From positions 1,612,001 to 1,676,000 of the forward strand of contig NZ_JPON01000001.1 of the NCBI RefSeq assembly GCF_000733935.1: 64,000 nucleotides of DNA, in the 5' to 3' direction. Numbering within the stretch: the stretch's first letter is position 1; each line of letters starts with the position of its first letter. Shown piece after piece: positions 36,552 through 46,264 of this stretch. The position numbers were made by a program, and so were the translations under genes. The notes beneath the pieces are model-generated. The model ran no database searches. It saw nothing but the letters and a program-made list of their open reading frames with translations, and was not told where the DNA came from. Source of the DNA: Methylomarinum vadi (GTDB lineage Bacteria > Pseudomonadota > Gammaproteobacteria > Methylococcales > Methylomonadaceae).

Positions 36552-38192
36552 TTGACCCAGCAAAACAGCCCTATAAATCCGCAGCACAATTATGACGTTC
36601 TTATCATCGGCAGTGGCGGTGCCGGCCTCAGCCTGGCCTTAAAACTGGCCGATAAAGACTTCATCCGAATAGGCGTATTGTCAAAATTCGCCTTGACCGA
36701 AGGGAGTACATTCTACGCCCAAGGCGGCATTTCGGCAGTGTTCGATGAGCAGGATTCATTGGAATCCCACATAGAAGACACCTTGATATCCGGAGCCGGC
36801 TTATGCGACCCCGAAATCGTCAGGCTGACGGTATCGAAAGGCCGGCAAAGTATCGAATGGCTACGCGGGCAAGGCGTCAATTTTACCGAAGAACGGACCG
36901 AAAACGGCACCCGGCAGTTACATTTGCACCGGGAGGGAGGACATTCACACCGACGCATTGTACATACAGCCGACGCTACCGGTAAAGCCGTTTCCCTGTC
37001 ATTAATCGAACGCGCCCGGGAACACGCGAATATCGATTTATTGGAAAATCACAATGTCGTTGAATTAATCACCGCCAAAAAACTGGGCGAATCAGCGCAA
37101 AGGATACGAGGCGCTTATGTCTTGGACACGGCCGTCGGCAACATTAAAGCCATAGCGGCAAAAATTGTCGTCCTGGCGACCGGCGGCGCCAGTAAAGTAT
37201 ATCTTTATTCCACCAATCCGCACATTTCCACTGGCGACGGCATCGCCCAGGCGTGGCGAGCCGGGTGTAGGGTCGGCAATATGGAGTTCATGCAATTTCA
37301 CCCTACCTGCCTCTACCATCCCAGCGCCCGCTCCTTTCTGATCAGCGAAGCGGTCCGCGGCGAGGGAGGTCGCCTTATTTTACCCGACGGCTCTGGCTTC
37401 ATGCAGCGTTATGACGAACGTTTGGAACTGGCCCCTCGGGACATCGTCGCCAGAGCCATCGACAGTGAAATCAAAAAACACGGCATCGATTGCGTCTATT
37501 TGGACATTAGCCATAAGACAAAGGACTTTATCCAACAGCACTTTCCCACTATCTATCAACAATGCCTGGCGCTGGACATCGACATCAGCAAACAGCCGAT
37601 TCCCGTCGTTCCAGCCGCGCATTATACCTGCGGCGGCATCATGACCGATAGCCATGCACGCACCGACATTCCCGGACTCTATGCAATCGGCGAAGTGGCA
37701 TGCACCGGCCTACACGGCGCCAACCGCATGGCCAGCAATTCCTTACTGGAGTGCCTGGTATTCGCCGAACGCGCCAATGAGGACATCAGGCGCATTATCG
37801 ATACGCTGCCGGAACCCACCGCCTTACCGCCTTGGGACGAATCGCAAGTCAGCGATTCCGATGAAGAAGTGGTCATTGCCCATAATTGGGACGAACTCCG
37901 CCGTTTCATGTGGGACTATGTCGGCATCGTCCGTACCAATAAACGTTTAAGCCGCGCGATGCGCCGGCTGGAACTGCTGAAAGAGGAAATCGCCGAATAC
38001 TACGGCAGTTTCCGAGTCACCAGCGACCTATTGGAATTGCGCAGCCTGGTGACCGTCGCCGAACTGATTATCCGTTGTGCGCAACAACGCAAGGAAAGCC
38101 GCGGCCTGCATTACACGCGCGATTACCCGGAAACTGACGATAGCCGGCCGCCGCAAAATACCGTATTGACGCCGGACAATTATCATCCTTAG
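36552..38192 (+). CDS. nadB: L-aspartate oxidase
   Basis: FAD-dependent enzyme that oxidises aspartate to iminoaspartate, the first step of de novo NAD synthesis. The FAD motif [13 protein letters not shown] starts at residue 18, [10 protein letters not shown]-type segment appears as [13 protein letters not shown], and the late [15 protein letters not shown] is diagnostic. Length 546 is standard. The start appears to be a TTG at 36552; no ATG precedes the FAD motif in frame. Confidence 0.95.
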   Translation: MTQQNSPINPQHNYDVLIIGSGGAGLSLALKLADKDFIRIGVLSKFALTEGSTFYAQGGISAVFDEQDSLESHIEDTLISGAGLCDPEIVRLTVSKGRQSIEWLRGQGVNFTEERTENGTRQLHLHREGGHSHRRIVHTADATGKAVSLSLIERAREHANIDLLENHNVVELITAKKLGESAQRIRGAYVLDTAVGNIKAIAAKIVVLATGGASKVYLYSTNPHISTGDGIAQAWRAGCRVGNMEFMQFHPTCLYHPSARSFLISEAVRGEGGRLILPDGSGFMQRYDERLELAPRDIVARAIDSEIKKHGIDCVYLDISHKTKDFIQQHFPTIYQQCLALDIDISKQPIPVVPAAHYTCGGIMTDSHARTDIPGLYAIGEVACTGLHGANRMASNSLLECLVFAERANEDIRRIIDTLPEPTALPPWDESQVSDSDEEVVIAHNWDELRRFMWDYVGIVRTNKRLSRAMRRLELLKEEIAEYYGSFRVTSDLLELRSLVTVAELIIRCAQQRKESRGLHYTRDYPETDDSRPPQNTVLTPDNYHP

Positions 38193-38210
38193 CCATTGCA
38201 AGGAATAAGC

Positions 38211-38645
38211 ATGCCCAAACCCATCACCCCCTTATTGGCCGCCGATACTTTAATCGAGTTATTGGATCAACCGGGCCGCCCATTCGTTTTGATCGAACGC
38301 GCCAATCCGCCTTATGGCTGGGCGCTCCCCGGCGGCTTCGTCGATGTCGGCGAAAGCGTCGAGCAAGCGGCCGTGCGCGAAGCGAAAGAAGAAACCGGTC
38401 TGGATGCGGAACTGTCGGCCTTGCTGGGAATATACTCCAATCCCAATCGCGACCCGCGGGGACATACCGTCACCGCCGTTTATATCGCCCAGGCCCACGG
38501 CACGCCGGTCGCTGCCGACGACGCCAAACATTGCTCCATCTTCACATTCGACGACCTGCCGCAACAACTGGCCTTCGACCACGCTCAAGTCATCGCCGAT
38601 TACCAACGATTTCGAACAACCGGACAAGTGGCGCCGTTACGTTAA
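38211..38645 (+). CDS. Nudix hydrolase
   Basis: The Nudix box is complete: [12 protein letters not shown] then [12 protein letters not shown], with the metal-binding Glu residues in REAKEE. The 144-residue product resembles ADP-ribose/ADP-sugar and 8-oxo-type hydrolases. The ATG at 38211 has AAGGA upstream and is preferred to a start five codons earlier. It lies 18 bases after nadB, and co-transcription would suit a role with NAD-related nucleotides (ADP-ribose), although that is inference. Confidence 0.88.
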   Translation: MPKPITPLLAADTLIELLDQPGRPFVLIERANPPYGWALPGGFVDVGESVEQAAVREAKEETGLDAELSALLGIYSNPNRDPRGHTVTAVYIAQAHGTPVAADDAKHCSIFTFDDLPQQLAFDHAQVIADYQRFRTTGQVAPLR

Positions 38646-38757
38646 TTGCTTTAAGTGCCTATGAGCTTACTGCAGGTGACCTGTGAATTGTAAATAGCCA
38701 TTTTTTTAATTACTGAAAATTAGCCGGTTAACTTGATTGACAGGGAGCCGCCGCACA

Positions 38758-39870
38758 ATGATTTATTGCAAATTTAATTCGTTAATGTTTAACAAAATCC
38801 TCGCCCTATTGCTGGGTACATTATTGCTCAACGGTTGCCAATCCGCATTCGGCCCCAATGCGTTACAAAACACTCACCCGGCTTATAATCAGGCTATCGC
38901 GCAGTCGCTGAACGAACAAATGCTACTCAACCTGGTCAGGTTACGATATCGCGATCGACCTTATTATCTCAGGGTTGGCAGCGTCACCGCTTCGTTAGCA
39001 TTCGACAGTAACATCGGCATCGGCTCGGAATTGGACCTCGGTCCCGGCGGCAATATCATACAGCCCAATCTGGGTATCGGCTATTCCGACAAACCGACCC
39101 TATCTTTTCAACCACTCCAAGGCGAGGATTTCTTGAAAAGCGTGTTATCGTCCATTTCCTTCGACGCCCTGCTGGTCATGACCCAATCAGGCTGGAGCAT
39201 CGAACGTGTCTTCGGCTTATGCGTGGAACGCATCAACGACGCCTTCAACGCCCCCAGCGCATCCGGGCCCACTCCGGCCATGGAACCGGAATTCAGAAAC
39301 TTCAAAAAAGCGATGAAACTGATGCGAGAATTGCAGTTGTCCCACGGAATCGAAATCGGTCCCGACGAAAACAACCGTTTGAATATTTTGTTCAAAGCCA
39401 CGGCAGAAAATCGAACTAAAATAGCCGAATTATCGAACTTTCTCGGCTTCCAAAAACCCCAACATGAACAAACCTTATTAATCCGGCTGGATAATAATTT
39501 TCTCAATACCGATAGAAATGTACTGAAAATCCGTCCGCGTTCGATCGTCAGCGTCTTGTTTTATCTGTCCCAACAAGTCGACATTCCCAATCAACATATC
39601 GAAGCCGGCCTGGTAAACGTCACTCAACGGCGAGCAGGCGGCCCGTTTAACTGGGGCGAAACGCCTGCCGGCGAATTTTTCCGGATACGCTTCAGCGAAG
39701 ATTACCCAGATTCGGCCTTCTTAACAGTTCCTTATCGCGGACATTGGTTCTATATCGCCGACAACGACCTGGAATCGAAATCCACTTTCATGTTATTGAG
39801 CCAACTGTTTAATTTACAGGCCGGCCAAAGCCGCTACACTGGCCCTACCCTGACCTTGCCGGTGCGTTGA
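38758..39870 (+). CDS. Predicted outer-membrane lipoprotein of unknown function
   Basis: From the ATG at 38758 (GGGAG about ten bases upstream) the protein has a lipoprotein signal ending LLNGC. The mature region of about 340 residues contains NLVRLRYRDRPYYL soon after the Cys, a Gly-rich stretch (DLGPGGNIIQPN) and a structured C-terminal half. I do not know the family. The NLVRLRYRDRP segment is typical of secreted/lipoproteins found in methylotrophs and other proteobacteria, but I cannot assign a role. No partner gene lies nearby. Confidence 0.75.
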   Translation: MIYCKFNSLMFNKILALLLGTLLLNGCQSAFGPNALQNTHPAYNQAIAQSLNEQMLLNLVRLRYRDRPYYLRVGSVTASLAFDSNIGIGSELDLGPGGNIIQPNLGIGYSDKPTLSFQPLQGEDFLKSVLSSISFDALLVMTQSGWSIERVFGLCVERINDAFNAPSASGPTPAMEPEFRNFKKAMKLMRELQLSHGIEIGPDENNRLNILFKATAENRTKIAELSNFLGFQKPQHEQTLLIRLDNNFLNTDRNVLKIRPRSIVSVLFYLSQQVDIPNQHIEAGLVNVTQRRAGGPFNWGETPAGEFFRIRFSEDYPDSAFLTVPYRGHWFYIADNDLESKSTFMLLSQLFNLQAGQSRYTGPTLTLPVR

Positions 39871-40100
39871 TTGCTAGTGCATGCAATTGAGTCAAATCAC
39901 GCAATACTTACGTGAAATAACACAATTTCATAGTGTCATAGCCCTATCTTTTTAATTATCACCCAGATCATTTCGGCAAATCCCCTACTTCCATTTCTCT
40001 TCTTGTATTAGCTTCAAGGGATTCATATTCAAGCACTTAACTTGAAACCGCTGGCATTAAACAATAACACATCAATATCAACCCTCTAACTTTTTACATT

Positions 40101-40117
40101 TTGGCATGTAACGTGCT
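40101..40117 (+). promoter_or_regulatory. Predicted sigma-54 (-24/-12) promoter
   Basis: TTGGCATGTAACGTGCT matches the sigma-54 consensus: GG at 40103-40104 and GC at 40115-40116 are separated by exactly ten bases, with TTGGCA and TGC flanks. A start about 12 bases downstream would fall near 40128, just before the hairpin that opens the riboswitch-like leader. An enhancer-binding activator would be needed. No activator gene lies in the window. Confidence 0.55.
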
Positions 40118-40128
40118 TAAATCAAGAC

Positions 40129-40229
40129 GGCTGCAACGAAAAGGATTTTGCAGCCCTTTGCCACACCCGTTGTGAGACGGGGCCGGAAAGCCACGGGTCT
40201 TTCTCAGACAGCCGAGCTGCCTCCTTAGG
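40129..40229 (+). promoter_or_regulatory. Cyclic-di-GMP-I (GEMM) riboswitch-like leader
   Basis: After a leading hairpin (40129-40136 with 40148-40155) the RNA has the GEMM layout. CCCGTT and GACGGG (40166-40171, 40176-40181) form a stem capped by a GTGA (GNRA) tetraloop. The invariant-looking core GGAAAGCCACGGGTCT follows at 40185-40200. A second stem GTCT/AGAC and the receptor-side segment ACAGCCGAGCTGCC complete the element (to 40221). Aligned with the Vibrio Vc2 aptamer as I recall it, 40160 would be the ligand-selecting G and 40187 the stacked A. CTCC at 40221-40224 is complementary to the GGAG ribosome site at 40256-40259, which suggests translational control. P1 closure was not verified. 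Confidence 0.65.
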
Positions 40230-40268
40230 ATTCAAGGTGTGCGGAACAAGTCAATGGAGAGATTAAAA

Positions 40269-40559
40269 ATGTCCCGCAAACTTGCTAGTTCAGGAACAGC
40301 CATTTTGCTTTCCCTCCCCTCAATCAAAAGCAAATGTTCCTGAACTATGCATCCTCTTCTATTTGGGCAGTTCAGCATTTGTAACAGAACCTTTGCCAGC
40401 AAATCTATCCGTTGACGGGCCTCCATCGATTATCAACGAAAGAAAACATATCGCCCATTGATAAAATGCATCCGATGTTCCTCAAGGAAATGCCATTTTA
40501 ATCAACAATACCGATAACACAGGAAAGACGACCATTTTTTGGTCATATGGAACTATATG
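40269..40559 (+). pseudogene. Decayed small secreted-protein gene downstream of the riboswitch
   Basis: An ATG at 40269 with GGAGAG upstream starts a 24-codon frame (MSRKLASSGTAILLSLPS...), which looks like the start of a signal peptide but stops at 40343. The +1 frame continues with protein-like sequence (LGSSAFVTEPLPANLS..., then two adjacent stops at 40459-40464, then NASDVPQGNAILINNTDN...) to 40557-40559. One frameshift plus in-frame stops would explain this as a broken secreted protein. The minus-strand frame 40553-40747 also looks protein-like. The rest of the stretch to 40710 shows nothing I can name. Confidence 0.4.
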
Positions 40560-40710
40560 AAACCGCATATTCCTTTGCCGGTTGTTAAAAAATTTTCGAT
40601 CGATTTGTTCGCCTCTTCCATGATAATCCCTGCATCATCATTTGCATTACAATAAAACCATTTTCCACCTTCTGGCAGATTAACATTCCTTTCCGAAACA
40701 GATTTCAACC

Positions 40711-41802
40711 ATGACTTCCCGATTTCCCTTTCAATCCATCCAATCATTTACCAATAAATATCGTTGCCTCCCCTTCGACCTGCCGGTGTTATTTTTTTTA
40801 AGCCTGTCATTCGCCTCTTTCTCGGCTAACGCTTACTCAAATTTATTGAAACCATTACCGGCATTAACGGCAAATGAATTGGCAATCATCGTCAACGACT
40901 CCGACCCTTTAAGCGTAAAAATTACCGAATATTATCAAGCCCGCCGCCATATTCCGGATGAGAACATCATCCATGTACATTTTACCCCCGGTTACAACAC
41001 ATTGCCCGTAACCAAGTTCAACCGAATTAAAGCCTCAGTCGACCGGCAAACATCGCAACACGTACAGGCATACGCTCTAACCTGGATGCAACCCTACCGG
41101 GTCGGCTGCATGTCCATCACTACTGCTTTCGCGGCCGGTTATAACGAGTCTTTCTGCGCGCGCGGCTGTAAACAAACGCGTCCTTCCCCCTATTTCAACA
41201 GTGATAGCAGCCAACCTTATCAAGACTGGCAATGGCGGCCAACAATGGCCTTGGCCGGAGAAAATCTTGCGGACGTCAAGGCCTTGATCGACCGAGGAGT
41301 GGCATCGGATTACAGCAGGCCGAAAGGAACCGCCTATCTGTTGCAAACATCGGACAAAGCGCGCAATACCCGTGCGATCTTTTTCCCTTCGATCGACAAA
41401 GCTTTTTCAGGATTGTGGCCCGTTGAAATTCTGCATCAAGACACCATAAGCAACCGACAAGACGTGATGTTCTATTTTACCGGTAAGACCCATATCGATA
41501 ACATAAACACAAACCATTTTCTAGCCGGAGCTGTTGCCGACCATCTAACCTCTTCCGGCGGCATTCTTACCGGCGGCGAACAAATGAGCAGCATCGAATG
41601 GCTGAAAGCCGGAGCTACCGGAAGCTATGGCGCGGTTGTCGAGCCTTGCAATTTCGTTCAGAAATTTCCTAACCCCGCCATCATGTTGCATTATTACCTG
41701 AGAGGTAACAGCTTGATCGAGGCCTACTGGAAAAGCGTAGCTTGGCCCGGCCAAGGTATTTTCATTGGCGAACCGTTGGCCAAGCCCTTTGCTTACCAAT
41801 AA
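40711..41802 (+). CDS. Secreted TIGR03790-like protein
   Basis: The 363-residue product has a long n-region, a hydrophobic segment at about residues 25-41 and a cleavage site near SANA. The mature protein starts with the pattern ELAIIVNDSDPLSVKITEYY and RRHIPDENIIH, which I recognise as the TIGR03790 family of exported proteins found in scattered bacteria (function unknown). Conserved segments such as ALTWMQPYRVGC and GGEQMSSIEW follow. It lies about 370 bases downstream of the riboswitch-bearing leader and may share its transcript. Another PilZ gene follows. Confidence 0.68.
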   Translation: MTSRFPFQSIQSFTNKYRCLPFDLPVLFFLSLSFASFSANAYSNLLKPLPALTANELAIIVNDSDPLSVKITEYYQARRHIPDENIIHVHFTPGYNTLPVTKFNRIKASVDRQTSQHVQAYALTWMQPYRVGCMSITTAFAAGYNESFCARGCKQTRPSPYFNSDSSQPYQDWQWRPTMALAGENLADVKALIDRGVASDYSRPKGTAYLLQTSDKARNTRAIFFPSIDKAFSGLWPVEILHQDTISNRQDVMFYFTGKTHIDNINTNHFLAGAVADHLTSSGGILTGGEQMSSIEWLKAGATGSYGAVVEPCNFVQKFPNPAIMLHYYLRGNSLIEAYWKSVAWPGQGIFIGEPLAKPFAYQ

Positions 41803-41972
41803 ACCCCATCGGCATTCGTCCGCTCCGGCCTTCCTTCCGCACTGTTATTAAGCGCAAACTTACTATATTAATCAAATACCTACATAACAATAAAATAAGA
41901 CAAAACAGGGTACAACAAACCATTTAACTGCTATACTCATTCTCTCACTTAAACCAACAATCTCGTTTTGTT

Positions 41973-42335
41973 ATGAAACCGGACAGACGACGCCATCACA
42001 GGGTAAAACCGAAAAAAATGCAGGTTGCGGTTTATCCCGACCATCCTTGCGATCAAGAGACCAGCCTGAATGCCGAGATTCTCGATATCAGCCGCAGCGG
42101 CATCAGAATCAAACTCAGTCAACCGGCTCAAACACGCGTCAACGAAAAAATCAAAATTACCATGATCTTACCGGAATCCGGCGAACCTTTTTCGGTGCAT
42201 GGCATACTGAAGCACCAACATCTCGACGGTGAATACGGCGTACATTACACCGACCATGCCGAAGGTTCGATCGATGACATGTTATTCGAATGCATAAAAC
42301 TGAACGATTTGATAATGCTGATTAAATCCGCTTAA
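41973..42335 (+). CDS. PilZ-domain cyclic-di-GMP receptor
   Basis: The 120-residue protein is a single PilZ domain with both ligand motifs: RRHHR (within RRRHHRVKP) near the N-terminus and DISRSG at about residue 42. It should therefore bind cyclic di-GMP, unlike the PilZ protein encoded at 18 kb. It has no other domain and no signal peptide. The 170-base gap upstream of it contains TATACT at about 41933, a possible -10 box. Its target process is unknown. It is near the riboswitch and secreted-protein gene. Confidence 0.88.
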   Translation: MKPDRRRHHRVKPKKMQVAVYPDHPCDQETSLNAEILDISRSGIRIKLSQPAQTRVNEKIKITMILPESGEPFSVHGILKHQHLDGEYGVHYTDHAEGSIDDMLFECIKLNDLIMLIKSA

Positions 42336-42546
42336 AAAATCAGTTTATCTGTAGACTAAGAAATCGATATATGGCTGCAAGTTTTTGACAGTAGCCAATA
42401 ATATCTTTACAAGGAATTTCCGGTTATACGATTCGTCAATTCCATACAGGCATTTTTTCAGCCGTGGTACTTGGTAAAAAATTACTTACCGAAGCATGGG
42501 AGCCATGAGGGATATTATGAGTAAGCAATCCCATGGTTACCCTTCT

Positions 42547-43431
42547 CTACAATTCCTGCATGCATAAACGCAGGGCATCTCGCCAAGGCGGCATTTTCAA
42601 TGAAAATTTTTTCTCCAATTTATCGAGCGACAACTTCGAATTCATCGGCCGTCGCGCCGGAAGCGGATAGGATGTGGTTGGAATCGGTTCGATATGCCGC
42701 ACTGAAACAGGATGTGTTTCACTCTGCCTGGCCAGGTCGATGATTGCCTCGGCAAAATCATGCCAACTGGCAGCACCGCTGGATGTTAAATGATAAAGGT
42801 CCGAACTGAAATCTCCCTGCCGCCTTTCGTGCTGGGATTGTTTTAGTACATGAGAAGTCGTTTCCGCAATCAAACGCGCCCAGGTCGGCGCACCGATTTG
42901 GTCAGCAACAATTTTCAATTCCTGCCGCTCCGCCGCCAGCCTCAGCATGGTTTTCAAAAAATTATGCCCGCGGGACGCATAAACCCACGAAGTCCGTAAT
43001 ATGATATGGTCGACACCGGATTCCCTAATGACGACCTCGCCGGCTAATTTGCTGTGACCGTAACGATTGATTGGACAAGTGTCATCGCTCTCTCGATACG
43101 GCCTGTCCATACTGCCATCGAAAACATAATCGGTTGAAAAATGCAGCAGCAGCCCATTACGGGCCTTCATCTCCTCGGCCATCACCAATGGCGCCTCGGC
43201 ATTGATCAAATGAGCCAGTTCCGGCTCCTGTTCGGCCTTATCGACGGCGGTATAGGCAGCCGCATTGACGATTATATCTGGTCCGATTCGACGGATTTCA
43301 TGGCGTAATTGCCCGAGTTCGGCCAGATTCAATTGTTGTCGTGTCGCGGCGATCACCTCACCCAGCGGCAATAAGGTCCGCGCCAACTCCCAGCCGACTT
43401 GGCCGTTACTTCCCGTGACCAATATCTTCAT
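42547..43431 (-). CDS. rfbD: dTDP-4-dehydrorhamnose reductase
   Basis: Final step of dTDP-L-rhamnose synthesis. The Rossmann motif TGSNGQVGWEL starts at residue 6, and the SDR Tyr-x-x-x-Lys is in YGHSKLAGE. The ATG at 43431 overlaps the rfbC stop (ATGA) and gives 294 residues, the normal length; the longer frame to 43644 is antisense read-through within rfbC. Last gene of the rfbBACD order. Confidence 0.95.
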   Translation of the reverse strand: MKILVTGSNGQVGWELARTLLPLGEVIAATRQQLNLAELGQLRHEIRRIGPDIIVNAAAYTAVDKAEQEPELAHLINAEAPLVMAEEMKARNGLLLHFSTDYVFDGSMDRPYRESDDTCPINRYGHSKLAGEVVIRESGVDHIILRTSWVYASRGHNFLKTMLRLAAERQELKIVADQIGAPTWARLIAETTSHVLKQSQHERRQGDFSSDLYHLTSSGAASWHDFAEAIIDLARQSETHPVSVRHIEPIPTTSYPLPARRPMNSKLSLDKLEKKFSLKMPPWRDALRLCMQEL

Positions 43432-43976
43432 GCGAAATACTCGGCTTGTTCGAAGGATACGCCTTGTTGATCCTTGGCGGACAACCTTGGCTCGCCGTCG
43501 AGAGGCCAGTCGATATTCAGTTGCGGGTCGTTCCAAATGATGCAACGTTCGTGTTCCGGCGCATAATAATCCGTAGTTTTGTAGAGAAAATCCACGCTGT
43601 CCGACAGCACGACGAAGCCATGCGCGAACCCCGGCGGCACCCACAGTTGGCGGTGATTTCGCTCACTCAATTCAACGCCAACCCATTGGCCGAAGGTCGG
43701 AGATGAGCGGCGCAGGTCGACGGCGACATCGAATACACTACCGCTGCCGACGTAAACCAGTTTGCCTTGCGGTTGTTTAATCTGGTAATGCAGGCCTCGC
43801 AAAACATTTTTGCTCGACCGCGAATAATTGTCCTGAACAAAATCGGGTTCCACACCGGTGACCTGGGCAAAAGTCCTTTTATTGAAACTTTCCTTGAAAA
43901 AACCGCGTTCGTCGCCGAACACTCTCGGCTCCAAAATCAAAACATCCTTTATCTTGGTGGAAATCACTTTCATCAA
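43428..43976 (-). CDS. rfbC: dTDP-4-dehydrorhamnose 3,5-epimerase
   Basis: Epimerises the C3 and C5 positions of the 4-keto sugar. The cupin fold shows [10 protein letters not shown], the active-site His in LRGLHYQ and a conserved [10 protein letters not shown]. The 182-residue length fits. It overlaps both neighbours (rfbA stop and rfbD start). Confidence 0.96.
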   Translation of the reverse strand: MMKVISTKIKDVLILEPRVFGDERGFFKESFNKRTFAQVTGVEPDFVQDNYSRSSKNVLRGLHYQIKQPQGKLVYVGSGSVFDVAVDLRRSSPTFGQWVGVELSERNHRQLWVPPGFAHGFVVLSDSVDFLYKTTDYYAPEHERCIIWNDPQLNIDWPLDGEPRLSAKDQQGVSFEQAEYFA

Positions 43977-44848
43977 AACACCCTTTCCTGCAGTAAACGC
44001 ATCAAGTACTTGCCATAATTATTTTTCAGCAACGGCTCGGCCAGCCGTTTCAGTTGTTCGTCATCGATCCATTTCTTACGCCAGGCGATTTCCTCCAGGC
44101 AGGCGATCTTCAAACCTTGCCGGTTTTCGATGGTCTGAATGAATTGCGAGGCATCGAGCAACGACTCGTGGGTTCCCGTATCCAACCAGGCCATGCCTCG
44201 CCCCATGATCTCGACGGAAAGCTGTTGCCGCTGTAAATAAGTTCTGTTGACATCGGTAATTTCCAGTTCGCCACGCGCCGAAGGCTTGATCGACTTGGCG
44301 ATATCGACCACTTGATTATCGTAAAAATACAGGCCGGTCACGGCATAACGGGAGCGCGGCCGGGGCGGCTTTTCCTCCAGACTGACGGCGACGCCATCCT
44401 CGCCGAATTCAACCACGCCATAGCGTTCCGGGTCCTGCACCGGATAGGCAAACACGGTCGCGCCCTCCTGCTTTTGCGCCGCCCGCTTCAACATCGGTTC
44501 GAAATCATGGCCATAAAACAGATTGTCACCGAGCACCAGCGCACAGGTATCGGAAGCGACAAAGTCCTCACCGATAATGAATGCCTGAGCCAATCCCTCG
44601 GGCGCCGGCTGCACCGCATAACTGATGTCGATTCCCCATTGTTTGCCTTCGCCCAACAAATATTCGAAACGGCCGATGTCTTCCGGTGTCGAAATGACCA
44701 GCACCTCCCTGATTCCGGCCAACATCAACACGCTCAACGGATAATAAATCATCGGCTTGTCATGGACCGGCAGCAACTGCTTGGACACAGCCAGAGTCAC
44801 CGGGTGCAGGCGCGTGCCGGAGCCGCCCGCCAGAATAATGCCTTTCAT
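43973..44848 (-). CDS. rfbA: Glucose-1-phosphate thymidylyltransferase
   Basis: Makes dTDP-glucose from dTTP and glucose-1-phosphate. The nucleotidyltransferase motif [20 protein letters not shown] is at residues 8-27 and [11 protein letters not shown] follows. Length 291 is standard. It starts three bases after rfbB. Confidence 0.96.
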   Translation of the reverse strand: MKGIILAGGSGTRLHPVTLAVSKQLLPVHDKPMIYYPLSVLMLAGIREVLVISTPEDIGRFEYLLGEGKQWGIDISYAVQPAPEGLAQAFIIGEDFVASDTCALVLGDNLFYGHDFEPMLKRAAQKQEGATVFAYPVQDPERYGVVEFGEDGVAVSLEEKPPRPRSRYAVTGLYFYDNQVVDIAKSIKPSARGELEITDVNRTYLQRQQLSVEIMGRGMAWLDTGTHESLLDASQFIQTIENRQGLKIACLEEIAWRKKWIDDEQLKRLAEPLLKNNYGKYLMRLLQERVF

Positions 44849-44851
44849 CGA

Positions 44852-45928
44852 TCAGCCTCCTGTATTCAAACCAAGCCGTTCACGTTGATAACTACCATCC
44901 TGAACCCGTTGCCACCATCCGGGATTATCCAAATACCATTGTATAGTCTTGCGTATGCCGCTGGTGAAGGTTTCCTGCGGCTTCCAGCCCAGCTCGCCGG
45001 CAATTTTCCCGGCATCGATGGCATAGCGTTGATCATGGCCGGGGCGGTCTTGCACATGGGTAATCAATTCCTCGTAACGGGAAATTCCGTTGGGATGGTC
45101 CGGCTTCAGTTCGTCCAGAATGGCGCAAATAGCTTTCACCACCTCAAGATTGGTTTTTTCATTATGTCCGCCGATATTATAGGTTTCGCCGACCTTGCCT
45201 CTCGTCACGACTTCGTACAAAGCGCGAGCATGATCGTCGACATACAGCCAATCGCGTATCTGATCGCCCTTGCCATAAATCGGCAGCGGCTTGCCTTCCA
45301 ACGCATTCAGGGTCACCAACGGAATCAGCTTTTCGGGAAACTGATAAGGGCCATAATTGTTGGAGCAATTGGTAATCAAAATCGGCAAACCGAAGGTTCG
45401 ATGCCAGGCTCTGACCAAATGATCCGACGACGCCTTACTGGCGGAGTAGGGAGAACTGGGATCGTAAGGGGTTTGTTCGGTAAACAAACCGGTTTTTCCC
45501 AAGGCGCCATAAACTTCATCGGTCGAAATGTGGTGAAAACGAAATGAGGCTTTTTCCTCGCCGTCTAATTCCAACCAATAATTTCGCGCCGCCTCCAACA
45601 ATATATAAGTCCCGACGATATTGGACTGGATGAATTGCGCCGGCCCGTCGATTGATCGATCCACATGCGATTCCGCCGCCAGATGCATGACAATGTCGGG
45701 GTGGTGCTCGACAAACAAGTGCGAGACCTTATCCGCATCGCAAATATCAACTTGGGCGAAATGGTAACGCGGATTTTCTATGACACCGGCCAACGACTCG
45801 AGATTACCGGCATAGGTCAATTTATCGATGTTGAAGATTTCATGATCGGTTTCCTCGATCAGATAACGAATGACAGCGGAACCTATGAATCCGGCCCCGC
45901 CGGTGACAAAAATTGATTTTTTATTCAT
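44852..45928 (-). CDS. rfbB: dTDP-glucose 4,6-dehydratase
   Basis: NAD-dependent SDR enzyme that makes dTDP-4-keto-6-deoxyglucose. The cofactor motif [11 protein letters not shown] is at residues 9-19, [15 protein letters not shown] is typical, and the catalytic Tyr-x-x-x-Lys is in [10 protein letters not shown]. The ATG at 45928 is chosen over a TTG two codons upstream. As the first gene of rfbBACD it should be served by a promoter in the 330 bases before it. Confidence 0.96.
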   Translation of the reverse strand: MNKKSIFVTGGAGFIGSAVIRYLIEETDHEIFNIDKLTYAGNLESLAGVIENPRYHFAQVDICDADKVSHLFVEHHPDIVMHLAAESHVDRSIDGPAQFIQSNIVGTYILLEAARNYWLELDGEEKASFRFHHISTDEVYGALGKTGLFTEQTPYDPSSPYSASKASSDHLVRAWHRTFGLPILITNCSNNYGPYQFPEKLIPLVTLNALEGKPLPIYGKGDQIRDWLYVDDHARALYEVVTRGKVGETYNIGGHNEKTNLEVVKAICAILDELKPDHPNGISRYEELITHVQDRPGHDQRYAIDAGKIAGELGWKPQETFTSGIRKTIQWYLDNPGWWQRVQDGSYQRERLGLNTGG

Positions 45929-46264
45929 TTGCAACCCTAGTTGTTATTTATACTTCCTGTCTAATACGCGACTCATGAAATACGCCGTCGAAATGCAGTA
46001 TCTGCAAGCCTTGTTTTTTGGCTTATAGAATACTTTTCCATTTTAGACTATTTATTCAACGGCCGAGGTTATTTCGGCTACTGCGCCCAAACGGGATGTC
46101 CGATAAACCATCGGAAATAACTAACGATAATTTCTCAACAATCATATAAGATTACATAGTAGACGAGCTTTTTACTTTGTTCCAAGCCAGTCCGGTCGGT
46201 TCTATGATTTGTGGTTCCTCCGTAACCCAACAATACGCCATCTTTCTAATCACTTATTCGCGGT
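45929..46264. other. Intergenic region between rfbB start and transglutaminase gene end
   Basis: This 336-base stretch is A+T-rich and has no convincing gene on either strand. GTTATTTC and GAAATAAC form an eight-base inverted repeat separated by about 45 bases near 46070-46130. A promoter for rfbB is expected near its left end, but no clear hexamer pair stands out. Confidence 0.4.

Noticed and set aside
40232-40426. Minus-strand 64-codon frame under the riboswitch region
   Set aside because: It overlaps the leader and the ribosome site of the plus-strand frame, and its sequence has no support beyond openness.
40553-40747. Minus-strand 64-codon frame with protein-like sequence (GGKWFYCNANDD...)
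   Set aside because: It is antisense to the start of the TIGR03790-like gene and has no clear start signal. It looks protein-like, so it remains possible, but I could not support it.
44312-45547. Plus-strand frame of 411 codons opposite rfbA and rfbB
   Set aside because: It overlaps two canonical genes on the other strand and has no recognisable domain.
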